45,425 bases of DNA from Deltaproteobacteria bacterium (GTDB lineage Bacteria; Myxococcota_A; Polyangia; Haliangiales; Haliangiaceae), in contig JAIOQA010000170.1 in NCBI GenBank assembly GCA_021413675.1, positions 1 to 45,425 of the forward strand, written 5' to 3'. The position numbers and the translations under genes are program-made. Position 1 is the first letter of the stretch. Each line of letters opens with the position of its first letter. The notes under the pieces are model-generated. The model had not been told where the DNA came from. It saw nothing but the letters and a program-made list of their open reading frames with translations, and made no database searches. This document shows positions 43,916 through 45,425 of this stretch, piece after piece.

Positions 43916-44758
43916 TCAGCTCGCGAGCCACGCTGCCGGGACGTGGAGCTCGTGCACGTCGCGGCGGTGGGCGCCGTCGCCGCGGACGATCGACGCATGG
44001 CCGAGCGAGCCGAGGTCCCAGGAGACCTGGCTGCGGCTGTGTTGCCCGATGCCGCTGCCGGCGCACAGCTCGAGCCAGCGCCAGCACCACTCCTCGCACA
44101 GGTTGGCGGTCGAGACCTGGCCATCGTGATGCGGGGCGCTGAAGCGGAAGCGCGCCGTGCCGCCGTGGCGCGAGCACTCGAGGTGCAGCGGCCAGCTGGT
44201 GGCGAGGCCACGCCAGTTGCCGTCATCGGGCGGCGCGATCGGCACGTCGCTCGCGAGCCCGAGCAGGCGGTGGAGCGTCGCGAGCGCGGGCTCGTCGCGC
44301 CGCAGGCCGAGCTCGATCACGAGGTCGCGCGATCCGTGGCGCGCGTCGGGGCGCGTGAAGGCGAGCGAGGCGATCACGCCCTGGCCGGCGTACTCGCGGT
44401 AGCCCTGTCGTCCGGCGCTCCGGGGCGTCGGCGCGAGCGTGTCGCCGAGGTAGCTGTCCACCCACTCGAACATGTTCTTCCAGATGTCCTCGTCGGCGAA
44501 CCGCGAGATCGCGAGCAGCACGTGCGCCGGGCTGACGACGAGCTCGGTGTGGGGCGGGTCGTAGAGGTGCGCGAGCCCCGTGCGAAACCGGACCGGGCCG
44601 TGGATGTCGACGCAGGGGGACGTGCCGCGCAGGGGCACGCCGGTGAGCGCCGCCGCCTCGGTGGGCGTGGGGAGCGGTGACATCGCTCCGACGCCCTCGA
44701 TGTCGAGCAACACGAGCAACTCCCCGAACGAGAACTCCGCCATTTCCGCCATACCCAT
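43916..44758 (-). CDS. Hypothetical protein (280 aa)
   Basis: A mixed alpha/beta protein with no family I recognise: MAEFSFGELLVLLDIEGVGA near the start, FADEDIWKNMFEWVDSYLGD, then a strand-rich middle (SRDLVIELGLRRDEPALATL) and an aromatic, Cys-containing segment (ANLCEEWCWRWLELCAG). There is no signal peptide. It is convergent with the SMI1/KNR4 gene (282 nt apart) and lies about 355 nt from the rRNA promoter. Composition and length argue for a real gene. Confidence 0.65.
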   Translation of the reverse strand: MGMAEMAEFSFGELLVLLDIEGVGAMSPLPTPTEAAALTGVPLRGTSPCVDIHGPVRFRTGLAHLYDPPHTELVVSPAHVLLAISRFADEDIWKNMFEWVDSYLGDTLAPTPRSAGRQGYREYAGQGVIASLAFTRPDARHGSRDLVIELGLRRDEPALATLHRLLGLASDVPIAPPDDGNWRGLATSWPLHLECSRHGGTARFRFSAPHHDGQVSTANLCEEWCWRWLELCAGSGIGQHSRSQVSWDLGSLGHASIVRGDGAHRRDVHELHVPAAWLAS

Positions 44759-45113
44759 GCGCTCACGCTACACCCCGACGAGGCTGCCAGGTGCGCAGCC
44801 CGGGGGGCATCTCTCGGGGCCGAGCAGGGCGGCGGCGCGCTGCCGCGTCGAGCTCGCCCCACCGCACGCGCGCGCTGCGTGCCCGCGCGTCGGAAACCGA
44901 TGGCAGCGCGCCGGGGACGTGCGTGTCGAGGCCCTCGCCGCGAAGGCGAAGGCGGTGCGCGGCACCGCGATCCCGTGCTGCGCACCGCCGGCGGCCGCGT
45001 CTCGTCGCTACCCTGAAGCGGCCTCGGCCGACGACTCACCGACGCTGTCTCGACCCCGGCCACCAAACCCCGTTCAGCCGCAGCGGAATCTTTCTCGATT
45101 TCCGCGCAGCGTG
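44759..45113. other. Intergenic region upstream of the rRNA promoter
   Basis: About 355 bases with no supported gene between the minus-strand hypothetical gene and the ribosomal RNA promoter. It may contain upstream activating sites for the rRNA operon, but none stood out. Confidence 0.5.
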
Positions 45114-45142
45114 TTGACCCGGCGCGAGCCGCTCTGTATAAG
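45114..45142 (+). promoter_or_regulatory. rRNA operon promoter (-35 / -10)
   Basis: TTGACC (45114-45119) and TATAAG (45137-45142) are separated by exactly 17 nt, a near-consensus sigma-70 promoter about 185 nt before the 16S start. In GC-rich DNA such a match is unlikely by chance. Confidence 0.75.
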
Positions 45143-45240
45143 CCATCTCCCTCGACGCGGTTCGCCGCGAAAGAGAGCGACGCCGGGCTGCCCCGCGTCG
45201 GTGATCGGTCTCTGAAAACTGAATAGCGGAGAAACAGAGA

Positions 45241-45303
45241 ACAGTGAGTTTACTGTAACTAGAACTCCGGATTCGTCGGAGTCACGCGACCTTCGGGTCA
45301 TGT
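45241..45303 (+). other. rRNA leader hairpins
   Basis: Three consecutive stem-loops: ACAGT/ACTGT (45241-45256), ACTCCG/CGGAGT (45264-45282) and a TCAC...GACC-TTCG-GGTC...GTGA stem (45282-45303) with a UUCG tetraloop. They precede the 16S gene and probably serve rRNA processing or antitermination. Confidence 0.55.
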
Positions 45304-45327
45304 GACCACCGAAGCCGGTTTGAACTT

Positions 45328-45425
<98 letters not shown>

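Overview
The window looks like chromosomal DNA of a GC-rich myxobacterium-like organism (Myxococcota, probably near Haliangium/Kofleria/Nannocystis). The reasons are the very high GC, frequent GTG starts, a Hanks-type Ser/Thr kinase beside lipoproteins and an FHA protein, a lipoprotein of the SUMF1/formylglycine-generating fold, and the style of the partial 16S rRNA at the right edge. This placement is an inference from gene content. No database search was possible.

Layout. (1) 1-3650, minus strand: five tightly packed genes of unknown family, continuing off the left edge. (2) 4153-8943, minus: a 1596-residue STAND/NACHT-type NTPase with an N-terminal PD-(D/E)XK-like nuclease domain, a candidate antiphage sensor-effector in visibly less GC-rich DNA. 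(3) 9027-12125, minus: an ImmA/IrrE-type metallopeptidase, a small protein and a sigma-like factor, preceded by several tiny overlapping genes. (4) 12228-16804, minus: a lipoprotein and a large protein with two DUF4157 zincin-like domains and a phospholipase-C-like C-terminal half. (5) 17633-24000: a SUMF1-fold lipoprotein, a Ser/Thr kinase, two paralogous lipoproteins, a TPR membrane protein and an FHA protein that resembles a sigma-54 activator without its ATPase motifs. (6) 24612-28329, plus: a lipoprotein with a three-fold Cys-rich repeat, a PD-(D/E)XK-like protein, a winged-helix-like protein and a stand-alone LanC-like protein. (7) 28439-42587, plus: a WYL regulator, a complete type I-E interference set (cas3, cse1, cse2, cas7, cas5, cas6e), a broken cas1, and a CRISPR array of about 77 repeat copies. 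(8) 42611-45425: a tRNA-Gly(CCC) 3' fragment with a strong hairpin behind it, a SMI1/KNR4-like gene, an unknown gene, then the promoter, leader and first ~98 bases of a 16S rRNA gene.

The most notable observation is the state of the CRISPR locus. Cascade and Cas3 look intact, but cas1 carries two compensating frameshifts and ends within a few bases of the first repeat. The C-terminal half of cas1, cas2 and a normal leader are all absent. Repeats are degenerate at both ends of the array, and the array is interrupted by the tail of an IS21-family element. This is best read as an interference-competent system whose memory is frozen and which depends on transcription from the cas operon or an unknown promoter. 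Just beyond the array, the 3' part of a tRNA-Gly gene, followed by its probable own terminator, has the form of a displaced attachment site. The CRISPR-Cas locus, and perhaps everything to its left, may therefore lie in an integrated island ending near 42.7 kb.
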